Source: an uncultured Marvinbryantia sp.
GTDB lineage: Bacteria > Bacillota > Clostridia > Lachnospirales > Lachnospiraceae
Assembly (NCBI GenBank): GCA_947624335.1
Contig: CANQJX010000036.1
Span: 1-11,412 of the forward strand
Length of the DNA stretch: 11,412 nt
Reading direction: 5' to 3'
Shown here: one piece after another, positions 1 to 6,958 of the stretch
Layout: each line of letters starts with the position of its first letter
Position numbering within the stretch: the first letter of the stretch is position 1
Notes under the pieces: model-generated
Databases searched by the model: none
Told to the model about the DNA's origin: nothing
Seen by the model: only the letters and a program-made list of their open reading frames with translations
Program-made: the position numbers and the translations under genes

Positions 1-1173
1 TCCCGCGGCAAAGCGAAGATACGCTTTTATCTGCTGCGCAATCCAGTGTTCAAACAAATTGGGCAGATGATCCCGCGCAAAATACGGAATGTTATACTCC
101 AGAAGCTTTTGGGAAAGCACAAACGCATCGGAATTGCTGCGGTATAAAACGGCAATGTCGCGGTATCTCCCGCCCTCGCGGATTCGCCGGATGATGCGCC
201 GGATCACGCCTAAACTCTCCTGCAGCGGATTCTGGAAGATCACTTTCTCCACCGCTTCTTTGTCCCCTTTTATGCCCGCGATTGCTTTTGGAAAACGCAC
301 GGTATTTTTCTCAATCAAACGCCCGGCCGCCGCGATTACATGGCCCGGACATCGATAATTGATATCGAGACTGACCCGGAAAGCGTCCGGGTATTCCTCT
401 GCAAAATGCAGCATCATCTCCGGCTTTGCCCCGCGGAACCGATAAATAGACTGATCGTCGTCCCCGACCGCGAAAAGATTGTTTGCAGGCGACGCCAAAA
501 GCTTAATTATATCATATTGCAGGCGGTTGATATCCTGAAATTCATCTACCAGAATATAGCGAAAGCGCGCCCGCCAGCCCTCAAAAATATCCTGTCTTTC
601 GTTCAGCAGTTCCCATGCGGCCGTCATCAGGTCGTCATAATCCAGAAGGCGCGCCTTTGCCATGCGTCTTTGATATTCCCAAAATATCTGCCGGAACAGT
701 TCTCCCGGCAGATTCGCCGCGTCATAGCATTCCGGCGGGATGCGCTCATTTTTTACAATGCTGATTCCCTGCGCAAGGCTCTGCAAAAACGCATCTTCCT
801 TTGCCAAAGCGGACACAAACGCGCCCGCAGCCTCTTTTAATATGCGGTATCTCGCATTTTCCCCGGCGATATTTGCGGCGCTTAACCGGTAAGCATGTTT
901 TAGAATTTCATAAAAAACAGAGTGAAATGTCCCGAAACGGACCTGTGTATGATCGGCGCGGCACAGAGAAAGAAAACGTTCTTTCATCTGCTTCGCGGCC
1001 GCTTTTGTGAATGTGACGACCAGAATGTGAATGGGCGCGACGCCGCATTCCTCCGTCAGATATTTGACCCGATGTGTGATCACCGTGGTCTTTCCGGATC
1101 CCGGTCCCGCCAAAACGAGAGCGGGACCGTCTTTGTGTGTCACCGCAGATGTCTGCGCTTTTGACAATGGCAT
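1..1173 (-). CDS. UvrD/PcrA-like superfamily 1 DNA helicase, N-terminal part
   Basis: The frame is open from an ATG at 1173 to the left edge, giving 391 residues with no stop, so the C-terminal part is outside the window. Visible SF1A motifs in order are: Q-motif glutamine Q7; Walker A AGPGSGKT (22-29); motif Ia VTFTKAAAKQM (53-63); a GTFHS segment (81-85); the LLDYDDL segment (176-182); Walker B DEFQD (210-214); motif III GDDDQSIYRFRGA (237-249); and NYRCP (272-276). This is the ATPase core of a 3'-5' helicase of the UvrD/PcrA/Rep type, acting on DNA in repair or replication-fork upkeep. GGAG at 1181-1184, inside the end of gltX, is the ribosome site. The start lies 1 nt after the gltX stop (TAA-T-ATG), so the two are probably co-translated. 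Whether it is PcrA itself or one of the shorter clostridial UvrD-like helicases cannot be decided without the C-terminus, so no symbol is given. Confidence 0.93.
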   Translation of the reverse strand, partial: MPLSKAQTSAVTHKDGPALVLAGPGSGKTTVITHRVKYLTEECGVAPIHILVVTFTKAAAKQMKERFLSLCRADHTQVRFGTFHSVFYEILKHAYRLSAANIAGENARYRILKEAAGAFVSALAKEDAFLQSLAQGISIVKNERIPPECYDAANLPGELFRQIFWEYQRRMAKARLLDYDDLMTAAWELLNERQDIFEGWRARFRYILVDEFQDINRLQYDIIKLLASPANNLFAVGDDDQSIYRFRGAKPEMMLHFAEEYPDAFRVSLDINYRCPGHVIAAAGRLIEKNTVRFPKAIAGIKGDKEAVEKVIFQNPLQESLGVIRRIIRRIREGGRYRDIAVLYRSNSDAFVLSQKLLEYNIPYFARDHLPNLFEHWIAQQIKAYLRFAAG

Positions 1174-1174
1174 A

Positions 1175-2626
1175 TTAATTCTCCAGTTTCTTCACGGCGG
1201 CGCGCAAACGCGCAATGGTTTCCTCCTTGCCGAGAATCTCCATGATCTCCGTCGCGCCGGCCGGCGTCATCTGCTTGCCGGACAGCGCCGTGCGGATCGG
1301 CCAGAGTACATAGCCGTTTTTATAGCCCCGCTCCTTTGCAAATTCTGTCAGCAGCCCGTACAGTGCGTCGTTGCCGTAATCTTCCTGTCGTTCCAGCACG
1401 GGAAGAAGTTCCTGCAGCACCTCCAGGGAGGACTGTTCCGTCGTTTTCATTTTCTTGTGCGTATACATCCCGCTGTCATATTCCGGCACCGCCTCAAAGA
1501 AATCAATCAGTTCCGGAATATCCGGCAGAATTTCAATCCTTGTTTTTACCATCTGCGCGATCTTTTTAAAATCCAGTTCGCGCGAGATCGCCTTGCGGAT
1601 ATACGGCAGCGCCATTTCATAAAAGCGGTCGTCCTCCATCGCTTTTATATATTCCCCGTTCATCCATTTCAGCTTTACAATATCAAAAACGGCCGGGGAT
1701 TTGCTCATATGGTGGTAGTCAAACGCCTCCACCAGTTCCTCCAGCGAAAAAATCTCGCGGTTATCCGTGGGGCACCAGCCAAGAAGCGCCACATAATTGA
1801 CAATCGCCTCCGGCAAAAAGCCCTGTTCCAGCAGATCTTCGTAAGAAGAATGTCCGCTGCGCTTACTCAGCTTATGATGTTCCTCGTCCGTGATCAGCGG
1901 GCAGTGGACATATACCGGCACCTCCCATCCGAACGCCTGATAAAGGCGGTTGTATTTCGGCGCGGAAGAGAGATATTCGTTCCCGCGTACCACATGAGAA
2001 ATCTTCATCAGATGGTCGTCTACTACATTGGCAAAATTGTATGTGGGAAAGCCGTCGGATTTTATCAGAATCATATCGTCCAGTTCCGCATTCGGCACCT
2101 CGATTGTGCCGTATATATCATCCTCAAATTTTGTCGTCCCTTCGTTCGGCACATTCTGGCGGATCACATAGGGCACGCCGGCATCCAGTTTTTCACGGAT
2201 CTCTTCTTTGGATAAATGCAGGCAGTGCTTATCATAAATGGATATTTCTTTGCCGGCGACCACCTGTTTAAGCGAATCCAGACGTTCCTTTTTGCAAAAG
2301 CAATAATACGCTTCTCCTTTTTCGACCAGCTTCTTTGCGTACTCCATATAAATGCCCTGTTTCTGGCGTTCGCTCTGCACATAGGGACCGTATCCTCCGT
2401 CAAGATCCGGCCCTTCGTCGTGCTTTAGCCCCGCGTGCTCCAGCGTGCGGTAGATAATCTCCAGAGCGCCTTCCACAAAACGTTCCTGATCCGTATCCTC
2501 AATACGCAGCAAAAAGTCGCCGCCTTCATGCTTCGCAATCAAATACGCATACAGCGCCGTGCGCAGATTTCCCACATGCATTCTTCCGGTAGGACTTGGC
2601 GCAAAGCGTGTCCGAACTCTTTCCAT
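1175..2626 (-). CDS. gltX: Glutamyl-tRNA synthetase (GluRS)
   Basis: This 483-residue class I aminoacyl-tRNA synthetase charges tRNA with glutamate in the cytosol. The N-terminus reads RTRFAPSPTGRMHVGN, with the HIGH-type signature at H17-V-G-N20; the KMSKS-type loop is KLSKR (252-256). A zinc-site pattern C109-x-C111-x19-Y131-x3-C135 matches the CxC...YxxxC ligands known for E. coli GluRS. The length is normal for the family (about 470-490). The start is fixed by GGAGGAG at 2633-2639, 6 nt upstream of the ATG. Bacillota GluRS is often non-discriminating and also loads tRNA-Gln for GatCAB amidation; that is family knowledge and not visible here. Upstream lies a 96-nt gap shared with the divergent tRNA-Thr promoter. 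Downstream, a helicase gene starts 1 nt after the TAA stop. I could not identify a convincing gltX promoter. Confidence 0.97.
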   Translation of the reverse strand: MERVRTRFAPSPTGRMHVGNLRTALYAYLIAKHEGGDFLLRIEDTDQERFVEGALEIIYRTLEHAGLKHDEGPDLDGGYGPYVQSERQKQGIYMEYAKKLVEKGEAYYCFCKKERLDSLKQVVAGKEISIYDKHCLHLSKEEIREKLDAGVPYVIRQNVPNEGTTKFEDDIYGTIEVPNAELDDMILIKSDGFPTYNFANVVDDHLMKISHVVRGNEYLSSAPKYNRLYQAFGWEVPVYVHCPLITDEEHHKLSKRSGHSSYEDLLEQGFLPEAIVNYVALLGWCPTDNREIFSLEELVEAFDYHHMSKSPAVFDIVKLKWMNGEYIKAMEDDRFYEMALPYIRKAISRELDFKKIAQMVKTRIEILPDIPELIDFFEAVPEYDSGMYTHKKMKTTEQSSLEVLQELLPVLERQEDYGNDALYGLLTEFAKERGYKNGYVLWPIRTALSGKQMTPAGATEIMEILGKEETIARLRAAVKKLEN

Positions 2627-2669
2627 CTTTTTCTCCTCCGTCTCCGATAAAAAAGGTTTATTTTAGGGG

Positions 2670-2698
2670 TTGCAAATTTTTCTGAAATTGTATATAAT
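2670..2698 (+). promoter_or_regulatory. Sigma-A-type promoter of tRNA-Thr
   Basis: TTGCAA at 2670-2675 (five of six against TTGACA) and a perfect TATAAT at 2693-2698 are separated by exactly 17 nt. The expected start near 2704-2706 would give a leader of about 18 nt before the tRNA 5' end at 2723. The -10 box lies 67 nt upstream of gltX on the other strand, so divergent transcription from this gap is likely. Confidence 0.85.
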
Positions 2699-2703
2699 AA
2701 CCG

Positions 2704-2720
2704 ATGTGTGGTTGACACAT
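2704..2720. repeat. Perfect inverted repeat, 6-bp arms, 5-nt loop
   Basis: ATGTGT (2704-2709) and ACACAT (2715-2720) are exact reverse complements around GGTTG. The element lies between the tRNA -10 box and the mature tRNA 5' end, where the transcript would begin. It could be a small hairpin in the tRNA leader, or an operator-like palindrome for either divergent gene. A chance occurrence of this size in 11 kb is possible, so function is unproven. Confidence 0.6.
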
Positions 2721-2722
2721 AA

Positions 2723-2794
<72 letters not shown>

Positions 2795-2795
<1 letters not shown>

Positions 2796-2810
2796 TTTTT
2801 TATTTTATAA
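2795..2810 (+). terminator. T-rich tract directly after tRNA-Thr
   Basis: Seven Ts run from 2795 to 2801, then A and four more Ts to 2806, starting right at the tRNA acceptor 3' strand. The GC-rich folded acceptor/T-arm could serve as the hairpin of an intrinsic terminator, since no separate stem-loop lies between. The tract also encodes the last codons and stop of the opposing csoR-like gene. Termination here is inferred from layout only. Confidence 0.45.
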
Positions 2811-3150
2811 ACCGGTCGATCGCACGGTTTAATTCTTCGATCGTTTCCAGATCTCCGGTCTCTACCGCGTCCACCAGGCAGTGCTGGATATGATCCTGCA
2901 ATATAACCTTTCCGGTATTGTTGATCGCCGCCTTTACGGCGGAAAGCTGGATCAGTACTTCGCTGCAGTCTCTCCCGTCTTCCACCATATGCTTAATCGA
3001 TTCCAGATGCCCGATTGCGCGCGAAATCCGGTTGAGTACGGATTTTACCTGTTCGGGATCGTGCGTGTGCGTATGGCTTCCATGCGTGTGCGTATGGCCG
3101 CCGTGCGTATGCGTATGTCCGTCGTGCGTATGCGTGTATTCTTCGCTCAT
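2800..3150 (-). CDS. CsoR/FrmR-family metal-sensing transcriptional repressor with His-rich N-terminus
   Basis: This 116-residue protein has a short head (1-31) holding eleven histidines, followed by the all-helical DUF156/CsoR domain (about 34-116). The domain shows C62 in DGRDCSEVLIQL and H87...C91 in DHIQHC. This Cys/His/Cys pattern matches the copper(I) ligands of CsoR rather than the His-richer set of nickel/cobalt RcnR. Family members are tetrameric DNA-binding repressors released by metal, or in some branches by formaldehyde or sulfane sulfur. The start was set at the ATG at 3148-3150 with GGAG at 3159-3162. A longer open frame to 3342 exists but lies wholly inside glgB and lacks homology. 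The ATG overlaps the glgB stop (ATGA), implying translational coupling. No copper exporter or chaperone is adjacent, so the target genes are unknown. The metal identity is inference. Confidence 0.92.
   Translation of the reverse strand: MSEEYTHTHDGHTHTHGGHTHTHGSHTHTHDPEQVKSVLNRISRAIGHLESIKHMVEDGRDCSEVLIQLSAVKAAINNTGKVILQDHIQHCLVDAVETGDLETIEELNRAIDRFIK
3061..3135 (-). repeat. 21-bp tandem repeat encoding HTHTH units
   Basis: Three full copies and one partial copy of a 21-bp unit encode residues 6-30 of the CsoR-like protein. Each unit reads THTH plus a two-residue linker (DG, GG or GS) and H. Copies differ mainly at third codon positions and in the linker codons, so the array is old enough to have drifted or is kept by selection on the protein. 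Eleven His in 24 residues suggest metal chelation. Confidence 0.9.
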
Positions 3151-5468
3151 TTCTCTTTCTCCATTTTTTGAATCAATTCTTCTTTCAGAGAACTTTTCCC
3201 GGAAGTTTTCTTTAACGGCGCGCGCTTTCTGCTTTTTGCCGCCTTGTTGGACGCCGCTTTCGGTTCCGCTTTGCTGTAAGAAAAAATACTGATTCCCATT
3301 GGAGGCACTTTGACCGTAATGGAATCTTCCCTGTCGTCGCATTCATCCTTTTTGGACTGTTTGACGCGCGGATTTACGTTGCCCTCGCCGCCGAACTCAA
3401 CGCGGTCGCTGTTAAAGATCTCTTTGTATTTGCCCGGATAGGGAACCCCGATCTTGTGGTTTTCGTACACAAGCGGCGAGAAATTACATACAACCAGCAG
3501 CATTTCTTCTTTTTTCTCTGTGTTTCTGGTAAACACCAGCATATTTTCATTTGCGGAAATCGAATTGATCCACGCAAAACCTTCCGCTTCATAATCCTTC
3601 TGATAGAGTGCCGGATGCGAGCGGTAAAACGCAAGCAGCGCTTTGTAATATGCCTGCATCTGCCGGTTCTGTTCATTTTCCAGATCGCCCCACTCCAGCC
3701 CGGACGCTTCGTTCCACTCCCTGTACTGGGCAAATTCCTGTCCCATAAAGAGCAGTTTTTTACCCGGATGCGCCATCATATAGCCGTATGCCGCGCGCAG
3801 ATTTGCGAATTTCTGCGGCTGTTCTCCCGGCATTTTATTGATCAGCGAACACTTTCCATGCACTACCTCGTCGTGGGATAAGGTAAGGATAAAGTCCTCG
3901 CTGTACGCATAGATCATGCTGAAGGTCAATCCTCCGTGATTGCCCGCGCGGTACACGGGATCCAGAGACATATAGCCGATAAAATCGTTCATCCAGCCCA
4001 TATTCCATTTATAGTCGAATCCCAGGCCGCCGTCGTCCAGATCGCCCGTAATCTTCGGCCACGCCGTAGACTCCTCCGCAATCAGGAGCGCGCCGTCGCC
4101 GCGTTTTTTAAAGACGGAATTCAGGTGCTTTAAAAACTCCACCGCCTCCAGATTTTCGTTGCCGCCATACATATTGGCAACCCATTCGCCGTCGTTTTTG
4201 CCGTAATCCAGATACAGCATCGAGGCGACCGCATCCATGCGGATACCGTCCGCATGGTATTTATCTGCCCAGAAGATAGCGTTGGCGATCAGGAAATTTT
4301 TTACCTCCGGCCTTCCATAGTTGTAAATCAGGGTCCCCCAGTGGGGATGGCTCCCCTGCCGCGGGTCCAGATGTTCGTACAGGCAGGTTCCGTCAAAACC
4401 GGACAGGCCAAACGTATCGCGCGGAAAATGCGCGGGCACCCAGTCGAGGATTACGCCGATCCCGGCCTCATGCATGTAGTTCATAAAATACATAAAATCT
4501 TCCGGCGTTCCATAACGCGCCGTCGGCGCATAATATCCGGTCACCTGATAACCCCAGGACGCGTCGAGCGGATGCTCCATTACCGGCAGCAGTTCGATAT
4601 GCGTGTAGCCCATTTCCTTCACATATTCCGCAATCATCGGCGCCAGTTCGCGGTAATTATAAAATTCCCTGTCTTCCGGCTTTTTCCAGGAGCCAAGGTG
4701 CATCTCGTAAATGGCCATGGGATTTTTCTTGGTGTCGGTTGTTTTGCGCTGCTTCATCCACGCCTCGTCCGTCCAATGGAACTTTGTCAGATCTGTGATC
4801 ACAGAGGCGGTATTCGGCCGCAGTTCCGCCGCGTTTGCATACGGATCGGCCTTCAGATAGGTCAGGCCGCCCTTTGCTTTGATCTCGTATTTGTAAACTT
4901 CTCCTTCCGCAATCTCCGGAACAAACAGTTCAAATATGCCGCTGTCCCAAAGGCGGCGCATCGGCAGTCTTCTTCCGTCCCACAGGTCGAAGTCTCCCAC
5001 TACGCTGACGCGGACGGCGTTCGGCGCCCATACGGCAAAGTATACGCCCCGCACTCCCTGCACCGTCATCGGATGCGCTCCCAGTTTCTCATAAATATCA
5101 TAGCAGATACCGGCGTTAAACTTTGCTGTTTCCTGCGGCGTCAGAACCGGTTCAAACGCATACGGGTCGATATACTCGATGGAAGTCCCGTTATCAAAAA
5201 TAACGTACAGCGTATATTTCGGAATCTTGTTTCCGGGGATCAGCACCGCAAAGAAGCCCGACTCATCCTCCATCGTCATCTCATAAGATTCTTTTTTGCC
5301 CGTAATCTGCACGATCACACGGTCCGCCGTGGGCATAAACGCCTGGATCAGCACGCCGTCGTCCGTCAGATGAGGGCCGAGGACGGCGTGCGGATTGTCT
5401 TCTTCCGAGTAAGCAAGGGCTTCAATCTGCGCCCAGTCCATTAAATCATACAGTTTATCTTCCGCCAT
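3147..5468 (-). CDS. glgB: 1,4-alpha-glucan (glycogen) branching enzyme
   Basis: This 773-residue GH13 enzyme cuts alpha-1,4 glucan chains and rejoins them as alpha-1,6 branches in cytosolic glycogen synthesis. An N-terminal domain (about 15-110) and CBM48 (about 135-230) precede the (beta/alpha)8 barrel. Conserved regions are DWVPAHF (342-348); GIRMDAV with nucleophile D412; IAEEST with acid/base E465; and LSHDEVVHG with H532-D533. These sit at a constant +7 offset from the E. coli active-site numbers D405, E458 and D526. Beyond the normal end (about residue 731), a Lys/Ala/Ser-rich basic tail of some 40 residues is added. A perfect AGGAGGT at 5474-5480 marks the start. The gene begins 19 nt after the DUF1015 stop and overlaps the csoR-like gene by ATGA. 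No other glycogen gene (glgA, glgC, glgP) is in the window. Confidence 0.97.
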   Translation of the reverse strand: MAEDKLYDLMDWAQIEALAYSEEDNPHAVLGPHLTDDGVLIQAFMPTADRVIVQITGKKESYEMTMEDESGFFAVLIPGNKIPKYTLYVIFDNGTSIEYIDPYAFEPVLTPQETAKFNAGICYDIYEKLGAHPMTVQGVRGVYFAVWAPNAVRVSVVGDFDLWDGRRLPMRRLWDSGIFELFVPEIAEGEVYKYEIKAKGGLTYLKADPYANAAELRPNTASVITDLTKFHWTDEAWMKQRKTTDTKKNPMAIYEMHLGSWKKPEDREFYNYRELAPMIAEYVKEMGYTHIELLPVMEHPLDASWGYQVTGYYAPTARYGTPEDFMYFMNYMHEAGIGVILDWVPAHFPRDTFGLSGFDGTCLYEHLDPRQGSHPHWGTLIYNYGRPEVKNFLIANAIFWADKYHADGIRMDAVASMLYLDYGKNDGEWVANMYGGNENLEAVEFLKHLNSVFKKRGDGALLIAEESTAWPKITGDLDDGGLGFDYKWNMGWMNDFIGYMSLDPVYRAGNHGGLTFSMIYAYSEDFILTLSHDEVVHGKCSLINKMPGEQPQKFANLRAAYGYMMAHPGKKLLFMGQEFAQYREWNEASGLEWGDLENEQNRQMQAYYKALLAFYRSHPALYQKDYEAEGFAWINSISANENMLVFTRNTEKKEEMLLVVCNFSPLVYENHKIGVPYPGKYKEIFNSDRVEFGGEGNVNPRVKQSKKDECDDREDSITVKVPPMGISIFSYSKAEPKAASNKAAKSRKRAPLKKTSGKSSLKEELIQKMEKEK

Positions 5469-5487
5469 AAGATACCTCCTGGAAATA

Positions 5488-6771
5488 TTATTTTAGTTCA
5501 TGTATAAATAATCCGCTGCGCAATTTCGGCTCAAACCATGTGGATTTGGGCGGCATCAGCAGCCCCGCGTCCGCCACGCGGAATAATTCTTCCATAGAAG
5601 TCGGATACATGGCGAACGCAACGCCTCCGTTTGCGTCCACACGATCCTGCAGTTCCGAAAGCCCCCGGATTCCCCCTACGAAAGCGATTCTTCCATCTGT
5701 TTTCGGATCGCGGATCCCAAGAACCGGTTCCAGTATTTCGTTCTGCAAAACAGAAACATCCAGTCCCCCCACCGGATCGTCTGTGCAGAATTGCTCTTTA
5801 AAATTCAGCTCATACCATTTTCCGGCAAGATACATCCCGATCTGTCCCTTTTTCCGCGGTTTCCAGGGCGCGGGCGCCTGCGTTATCCGGCAGACGCCGC
5901 CCTCGCAGGTATGCGCGCTGACCAAGTTTTCCCGGATCGTACATTTTTCCGCCGTTTTCTCTAAAAACTGAGCGACGGTATTTCCGTTCAAATCCGACAC
6001 GATCCGGTTGTAATCCATAATCAAAAGCTCGTCCTGTGCAAACAGCACGCACAAAAAGCTGTCAAATTCGTACGGGCCGTTTCCGGACGCCTCTTTGCGG
6101 CGTTTTAAGGACACTTTCACAGCGGATGCGGCGCGGTGATGCCCGTCCGCTATGTAGATTCTCGGAATTTCCTTAAAAATTTCGGTGATCGCTGCGATCA
6201 CAGCGTCGTCCGCGATCCGCCAGCCCCGGTGTCCGATCCCGCCTTCAGATACGAAATCAAAGATCGGATCCGCCTCTTTTTGCCGCTCCAGTATCGCGCG
6301 CAGGGCGTCCTGCCTGCGGTACGCCAGAAAAATCGGGCCCGTCTGCGCGTCGCACGCATCCACATGGCGGATGCGGTCTTCTTCTTTGTCCGCCCGCGTG
6401 TTCTCATGCCTTGCGATGGTTCCGTCCAGATAATCGTCCACGGCCGCGCAGGCAACCAGGCCCGTCTGCGCACGGCCGTCCATCGTCAGTTCATAAATAT
6501 AATAGCACGGCTTTTCTTCTTTGCGGAAACTGCCGTTGTCAACCATTTCCCATAACAGGTCGTGCGCTTTTTGATAGACCTGCGGCGCATACATATCCGT
6601 ATCTTCCGCAAACTGCGTCTCCGCGCGGTCAATGCGAAGAAAGCTGAAAGGCTCGCGCACGGTTTCCGCTTTCGCTTCTGCGCGGCTGTACACATCGTAA
6701 GGCAGAGCCGCGATCCTCGCCGCAAGATCCCCGCGCGGGCAGATGCCCCGAAACGGTTTTATCTGTGCCAT
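5488..6771 (-). CDS. DUF1015 family protein of the serine operon
   Basis: This 427-residue soluble protein belongs to the widespread DUF1015 family, whose biochemical role is not established to my knowledge. Recognisable family blocks are the N-terminal PFRGI...LPYDVYS (6-29); RHENTRADKEEDRIRH (121-136); IYIADGHHRAASA (205-217); and the C-terminal MPPKSTWFEPKLRSGLFIH (406-424). I see no signal peptide or membrane segment. The start at 6771 (MAQIKPF) was preferred over the ATG at 6798 because AAAGGGG at 6779-6785 is correctly spaced and family members begin near this point. It starts 1 nt after the stop of a 55-residue ORF and follows serC-serA, an arrangement I recall from other clostridia. 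DGHHR resembles the phosphate-binding motif of ParB/sulfiredoxin-fold proteins. A link to serine or phosphoserine metabolism is therefore plausible but unproven. Confidence 0.92.
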   Translation of the reverse strand: MAQIKPFRGICPRGDLAARIAALPYDVYSRAEAKAETVREPFSFLRIDRAETQFAEDTDMYAPQVYQKAHDLLWEMVDNGSFRKEEKPCYYIYELTMDGRAQTGLVACAAVDDYLDGTIARHENTRADKEEDRIRHVDACDAQTGPIFLAYRRQDALRAILERQKEADPIFDFVSEGGIGHRGWRIADDAVIAAITEIFKEIPRIYIADGHHRAASAVKVSLKRRKEASGNGPYEFDSFLCVLFAQDELLIMDYNRIVSDLNGNTVAQFLEKTAEKCTIRENLVSAHTCEGGVCRITQAPAPWKPRKKGQIGMYLAGKWYELNFKEQFCTDDPVGGLDVSVLQNEILEPVLGIRDPKTDGRIAFVGGIRGLSELQDRVDANGGVAFAMYPTSMEELFRVADAGLLMPPKSTWFEPKLRSGLFIHELK

Positions 6772-6772
6772 G

Positions 6773-6940
6773 TTATTTCCCCTTTCGCGGCAGACCATGC
6801 AGCAGGCCGTTTTTTACCGCCCGCATCAAAATGGCATACTCGTTTTGATGTTCCGCCACGGAGGAACCGATCTTTTTGACATTTAAGATCCGTTTTCCCC
6901 TGCGGATATATTTTTTTATCTGTTTTTGCCAAGAACGCAT
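6773..6940 (-). CDS. Small basic 55-residue protein between serA and the DUF1015 gene
   Basis: This ORF occupies the only gap between serA and the DUF1015 gene. It starts at ATG 6938-6940, with GGGAG at 6947-6951 six nt upstream, and ends with TAA at 6773-6775, leaving 1 nt before the next ATG. The product begins MRSWQKQIKKYIRRGKRILN and ends LLHGLPRKGK. The first half is strongly Lys/Arg-rich and may form an amphipathic helix; the second half is mixed (SSVAEHQNEYAILMRAVKNG). There is no signal peptide, membrane helix, Cys pair or zinc motif. I do not recognise a family. The well-placed ribosome site, complete filling of the gap and near-contact with both neighbours argue that it is translated. 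It could instead act mainly as a leader ORF that couples translation into the DUF1015 gene. Confidence 0.65.
   Translation of the reverse strand: MRSWQKQIKKYIRRGKRILNVKKIGSSVAEHQNEYAILMRAVKNGLLHGLPRKGK
6779..6785 (-). promoter_or_regulatory. Ribosome binding site deciding the DUF1015 start
   Basis: AAAGGGG lies 7 nt before the ATG at 6769-6771 and inside the last codons of the upstream 55-residue ORF. It selects this ATG over the one at 6796-6798, which would add nine residues overlapping that ORF. Confidence 0.75.
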
Positions 6941-6958
6941 AAAGTTCTCCCGATTCTG

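Noticed and set aside
2712..2717. TTGACA match as a second -35 box
   Set aside because: No -10 box at suitable distance; the expected position falls inside the tRNA. It is part of the palindrome region.
2627..2722. Promoter or T-box leader for gltX in the 96-nt gap
   Set aside because: Only weak boxes are visible on the minus strand (TATTAT at 2694-2699 without a proper -35), and the gap is too short for a T-box with terminator. A promoter is probably present but cannot be assigned.
3061..3135. CRISPR-like or satellite repeat array
   Set aside because: The units are in-frame His-Thr codons of the csoR-like gene with no unique spacers.
2800..3342. Longer 180-residue version of the csoR-like protein
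   Set aside because: The extra 64 residues lie inside the glgB coding region in another frame and show no family similarity. The ATG at 3150 has a ribosome site and the expected ATGA junction.
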